Shown: piece after piece, positions 36,201-42,200 of the stretch
Numbering within the stretch: the stretch's first letter is position 1
Layout: every line of letters starts with the position of its first letter
Origin: Azorinus chamasolen
Lineage: Eukaryota > Mollusca > Bivalvia > Cardiida > Solecurtidae
Assembly (NCBI GenBank): GCA_963576725.1
Contig: OY755252.1
Location: 50,427,394-50,491,393, forward strand
Reading direction: 5' to 3'
DNA length: 64,000 nucleotides
Notes under the pieces: model-generated
Told to the model about the DNA's origin: nothing
The model's database searches: none
What the model saw: only the letters and a program-made list of their open reading frames with translations
Position numbers and translations under genes: made by a program

Positions 36201-39200
36201 GTTTAGGCCTTACAGTTTCAGAGAAGAAGATTTTTAAAGATTTTCCTATGAAAAACTGATAAGCCCTCGGGTGGGGCCATTTTTGACCCCGGGGTCATAA
36301 TTTGAACAATTTTTGTAGAGGACCATAAGATCATGCTACATACCAAATATCAAAGGTCTAAGCCTTACAATTTCAGAGAAGAAGATTTTTAAAGATTTTC
36401 CTATGAAAAACTGATAAGCCCTTGGGTGGGGCCATTTTTGGCCCGGGGGTCATAATTTGAACAATCTTTGTAGAGGACCATAAGATCATGCTATATATCA
36501 AATATCAAAGGTCTAGGCCTTACAGTTTCAGAGAAGAAGATTTTTAAAGATTTTCCTATGAAAAACTGATAAGCCCTTGGGCGGGGCCATTTTTGGCCCG
36601 GGGGTCATAATTTGAACAATCTTTGTAGAGGACCATAAGATCATGCTACATACCAAATATCAAAGGTCTAGGCCTTACAGTTTCAGAGAAGAAGATTTTT
36701 AAAGATTTTCATATATTACCATATATGGAAAAAATGACCACGCCCTCTGGCGGCCATGTTTTTTGCCGGATCAAAATTCTTTTAACAACTTTTAAAGTCT
36801 ATCAACTGAGAAACATTTTGGTGAAAACTATATTCAAATCGGACCAGTCATTCTGGAGAAGAAGATTTTTCTAGATATTGCGTACAGTTGCCATGGCAAC
36901 CAGACAGATGGCCCCGCCCACTATCTTTTAACAACTTTTGAAGCACCCACCCACAGTATGTATCTGACCAAGTTTGGTTACAATTGGGCAGTCGGTTTCA
37001 GAGAAGAAGTCGTTTGAAATTGTTGACGGACAGACGGACAGACGGACAGACGGACGCCGGACGCCGGACACAGGGGTATCACAATAGCTCACCTTGAGCA
37101 CTTTGTGCTCTGGTGAGCTAAAAAATTGAAGTAAATATCATTTCAAATTAAAAAGTTATGGCCATCCTCATATTTGCATAGATTTGCATTATTTTTTTTT
37201 AAGTGCAAGGGCCATAACTCCCAAACAACAAATCAAATGAACCTCAGAATCGACTTAGCTTCAGGTCTTGATGCATTAAACATGTGTGTGAAGTTTCATT
37301 AATATCTGTCAAACACTTTTTCCAGAAAACAGTGGACAAACTATATGCATATATTTGCATTATTTTTTAAGTAAAAGGGCCATAACTCAGAAACGACAAA
37401 TCAAATGAACCTCAGAATCGACTCAGCTTCAGATCTTGATGCATTAAACATTTGTGTGAAGTTTCATTAATATCTGTCAAATAGGTTTCCCAGAAAACAG
37501 CGGACAAACTGTTTGCATGTATTTGCATTATTTTTTAAGGACAAGGGCAATAACTCTGAAACGAGAAATCAAATGATCCTCAGAATCAACTCAGCTTCAG
37601 ATCATGATGCATTAAACATTTGTGTGAAGTTTCATTAATATCTGTCCAACAGATTTCCCAGAAAACAGCGGACAAACTATTTGCATGCATTTGCATTATT
37701 TTTTAAGTACAAGGGTCATAACTCAGAAACGACAAATCAAATTAACCTCAGAATCAACTCAGCTTCAGATTTTGATGCATTAAACATTTGTGTGAAGTTT
37801 CATTAATATCTGTCAAATAGTTTTCCCAGAAAACTATTTGCATGTATTTGCATTATTTTTTAAGGACAAGGGCCATAACTCTGAAACGTTGACTGACAAA
37901 CGAACGAACGAATGAATGAACGGACGGACGGACAGGCCCACGCCAATATACGACCACCTTTATTAGGTGGGCGTATAAAAATTATTCAACCAGACCGATA
38001 TTTGAACTTAAGCTGTACCTCATATAGATTTATTTTTATGTCAAATATGAAGTTAATATCTGCAACCACTTCCAAAGAAAGACCGGAAAATTGAAAATTT
38101 GACAAAAAATTAAAGTTCAAGGGCCATAACTCTGGCAAAAATTATTCAACCAGACTGAGATTGGGAATTAAGCTGTAAATAATCTAGAATTAGCTTTATG
38201 CCAATTATAAAGTTAATATCTGCAACCACTTCCAAAAAAAGTCTGGAAAATCCCAAATTTGAAGAAAAAAATTAAAGTTCAAGGGCAATAACTCTGGAAA
38301 TAATTATTCAACCGGACTGAGATTGTAACATAAGCTGTAACTTATCTAGATTTAGCTTTGTACTAAATATACAGTTGATATCTCAAGTCACTTCCATAAA
38401 AAGTCCAGAAAACTGGAAAACATTGGTAGGGGACTAAAAAGGGGAGATAACTCCTGAAGTAGTGGTCCGATCATAACGGAAATATGCGGTGCACAGGTTT
38501 ATATGGTCATATGGCTATATATGAACTTTCAACAAAATTGAAGCAAAACTGTAGAAGAAGAAAGCCGGACAAAAATTGTGTCCACGGACGGACAACCTGA
38601 TTCCAGTATACCCCCCCCCCCCAAACTTCGTTGTGGGGGGTATAAAAACTGTTAATATGCTGGAGTGCGAAAATCAGAACAAAGGGGAACAAGTTAATGT
38701 TGTATTGCTACGCAATACAGGAGACCCCCATCGGATTAAAAAAAACTCCACTGACCCATCCACCCATGGTGTAGTTGACAATGGTATATACCTGACAAAC
38801 CTGAATGGTATTTGTAAGAATAACTAGATACCGCCAATGTCGGTATGGCCGGATAATGGATTGCTTGCACTTTTGTTTTGTTTGTAAACCATATACCCAT
38901 TAATAAACCCTGCCCCTAGGCAATATAAAAACAAGAGGGCCATGATGGCCCTTAATCGCTCACCTGTTCGTAACAGATTAATGATTTCAATGACAGATTG
39001 CATAATTTGAAAAATCTTGGTAGAAAACCATCAGATGATGCTACATACTAAATATAAAGAGTCTAGACCTTAAAGATTTTCCTATGAAAAACTGTTAAGC
39101 CCCAGGGCGGGGTCAATTTTGATCCGGGGTTCATAATTTGAAAATCTTAGTAGAGGACTATTAGATAATGCAACATACCAAATATCTAAGGTCTACGCCT

Positions 39201-42200
39201 TACAAGTTCAGAGAAGACTTTTAAGAGAAGATTTTTAAAAACTTTCCTATAAAAACTGATATGCCCCTGGGCGGGGAAGTTTTCAACCCAGGGGACATAA
39301 TTTGAACAATCTTGGTAGAAAGCTATTAGATAGCACTACATACCAAATATTAAAGGTCTCTGCCTTACAGTTTTGGAGAAGAAGATTCTTAAAGTTTTCA
39401 TATGAAAAACTGATAAGCCCCAGGGCGGGCCATTTTTGACCCAGGGGTAATAATTTGAATAATCTTGGTAGAAAACCATTACATGATGCTACATACCAAA
39501 TATCAAGGGCCTAGACGAGGGAAAGATTTTTAAAGATTTTCCTATGAAAAACTGATAAGCCCTTGGGCGGGGCCATTTTTGGTCCGGGGGTCATATTTTG
39601 ATTAATCTTAGTAGAGGACGATTAAATAATGCTACATACCAAATATCAAAGGTCTATACCTTATAATTTTAGAGAAGAATATATTTAAAGATTTTCCAAT
39701 GAAATACTGATAAGCCCTTGGGCGGGGCCATATTTGGCCCAGGGGTCATAATTTGAATAATCTTAGTACAGGACCATTAGATGATGCTACATACCAAATA
39801 TCAAAGGTCTATGCCTTACAGTTTCAGAGAAGATGATTTCTTCAAGATTTTCCTATGAAAAACTGATAAGCCCTGGGGCGGGGCCATTCTTGTCCTGGGG
39901 GTCATAATTTGAACAATCTTAGTAGAGGACCATTAGATGATGCTACATACCAAATACCAAAGGTCTATTCCTTACATTTTCAGAGAAGAAGATTTATAAA
40001 GATTTTCCTATGAAAAACTGATAAGCCCCGGGGCGGGGCCATTTTTGGCCCAGGGGTCATAATTTGAACAATCTTAGTAGAGGACCATTAGATGATGCTA
40101 CATACCAAATATCAAAGGTCTATGCCTTACAGTTTCAGAGAAGAAGATTTTTAAAGATTTTCCTATGAAAAACCGATAAGCCCCGGGGCGGGGCCATTTT
40201 TGGCCCAGGGGTCATAATTTGAACAATCTTAGTAGAGGACCATTAGATCATGCTACATACCAAATATCAAAGGTCTATGCCTCACAGTTTCAGAGAAGAT
40301 GATTTTTAAAGATTTTCCAATGAAAAACTGATAAGCCCTGGGGCGGGGCCATTTTTGACCCAGGGGTCATAATTTGAACAATCTTAGTACAGGACCATTA
40401 GATGATGCTACATACCAAATACCAAAGGTCTATGCCTGACTGTTTCAGAGAAGAAGATTTTTAAAGATTTTCCTATGAAAAACTGTTAAGCCCCGGGGCG
40501 GGGCCATTTTTGGCCCAGGGGTCATAATTTGAACAATCTCAGTAGAGGACCATTAGATGATGCTACATACCAAATATCAAAGGTCTATGCTTTACAGTTT
40601 CAGAGAAGAAGATTTTTAAAGATTTTCCTATGAAAAACTGATAAGCCCTGGGGCGGGGCCATTTTTGGCCCGGGGGACATAATTTGAACAATCTTTGTAG
40701 AGGACCATTACATCATACTACATAACAAATATCAAAGCTCTTGGCTTTGTAGTTCCAGAGAAGAAGATGTTTAAGTAAATTGTTGACGCCCGCACGTACG
40801 CACGACGCACAACGCACATACGCACGACGCCGGACGCCGGACATAGGATCAGCCCAATAGCTCACCTTGGCACTTTGTGCAAGGTGAGCTAAAAAAGAGG
40901 GCCATGATGGCCCTAAATTGCTCACCTGGTTACTATAGACTTATGCATACACTGTATTTCTATCTAAAAATAAGTCAGCTTCAGATTGGGGCCAATATGA
41001 CACCAAAAGCCATAATTTTAGGCCTGGAGGTTAAAATTTGAACAATCTTAATAAAAGAACTTTAGATGATGCCAGGGGCGGGGCAATTTGGGTCCTGGGG
41101 TCATGATTTGAACAATCTTGGTAGAAAACCATTAGATGATACTACATACCAAATTTCAAAGGTCTATGCCTTACAGTTTCAGAGAAGAAGATTTTTAAAG
41201 ATTTTCCTATGAAAAACTGATAAGCCCTGGAGCGGGGCCATTTTTGTCCTGGGAGGTCATAATTTGAACAATCTTAGTAGAGGACCATTAGATGATGCTA
41301 CATACCAAATACCAAAGGTCTATGCTTTACAGTTTCAGAGAAGAAGATTTTTAAAGATTTTCCTATGAAAAACTGATAAGCCCTGGGGCGGGGCCATTTT
41401 TGGCCCAGGGGACATAATTTGAACACTCTTTGTAGAGGACCATTACATCATGCTACATACCAAATATCAAAGCTCTTGGCTTTGTAGTTCCAGAGAAGAT
41501 GTTTAAGTAAATTGTTGACGCCCGCACATACGGACGACGCACACCGCACATACGCACCATGCACGACGCCGGACGCCGGACATAGGATCATCCCAATAGC
41601 TCACCTTGGCACTTTGTGCCAGGTGAGCTAATAAAGCAACATACCAAAATATCACTTCAATATCTGTAAAGGTTTAGAAAAAACTCCGGAAAACCTGAAT
41701 TTCAGCAAAATTTCTAAGTAAAATCACACTATTTCCATAAAATATCAATGAAGCATAACGAAATTCGAACTTGATCTGTAACTCATTATAATAAAGCCAC
41801 ATAGCAAATATCACTTCAATATCTGTAAAGGTTTAGAAAAAAACTCCGGAAAACCTGAATTTCCAGAAAATTTCTAAGTAAAATCACTGTAAAAAAAACT
41901 CCAGAAAACTGAAAAATAACAAAGGGCAATAACTCCAAAAATACTGAAGAAAGAGTTACAAACCTTGTGCACTGCACTTGCGGTCAATGTGATCTATCTA
42001 TATATGACGTTTGAAGTCAATAGCTTTTATACTTTGGAAGGTATGAAGGCGGACGGACGGATGGAAGAACGGACATGGTGACTCCAGTATACCCCCCCAA
42101 AACTTCGTTTGTGGGGGTATAATAAAAGTGAACGGACAGACTGATAGACGGACGACGGGCGGTCACAATAGCTCACCTTGAGCCTTCAGCCCAGGTGAGC

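Larger units (their letters stand above)
34845..38643 (+). mobile_element. HLE, AATACCCCC/GGGGGTAT type (H-2)
   Basis: The 5' end is AACTAGAACTG, an AGCCAAAGGCT hairpin and AATATCCCCC. The body resumes at 37977 after an internal insertion, with ~130-bp units (AACTCTGGCAAAAATTATTC, TTAATATCTGCAACCACTTC). A CCACGGACGGAC tract and a hairpin with a 13-C left arm and GTGGGGGGTAT right arm end it. The complete minus-strand sister is at 51085-52481. Confidence 0.7.
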
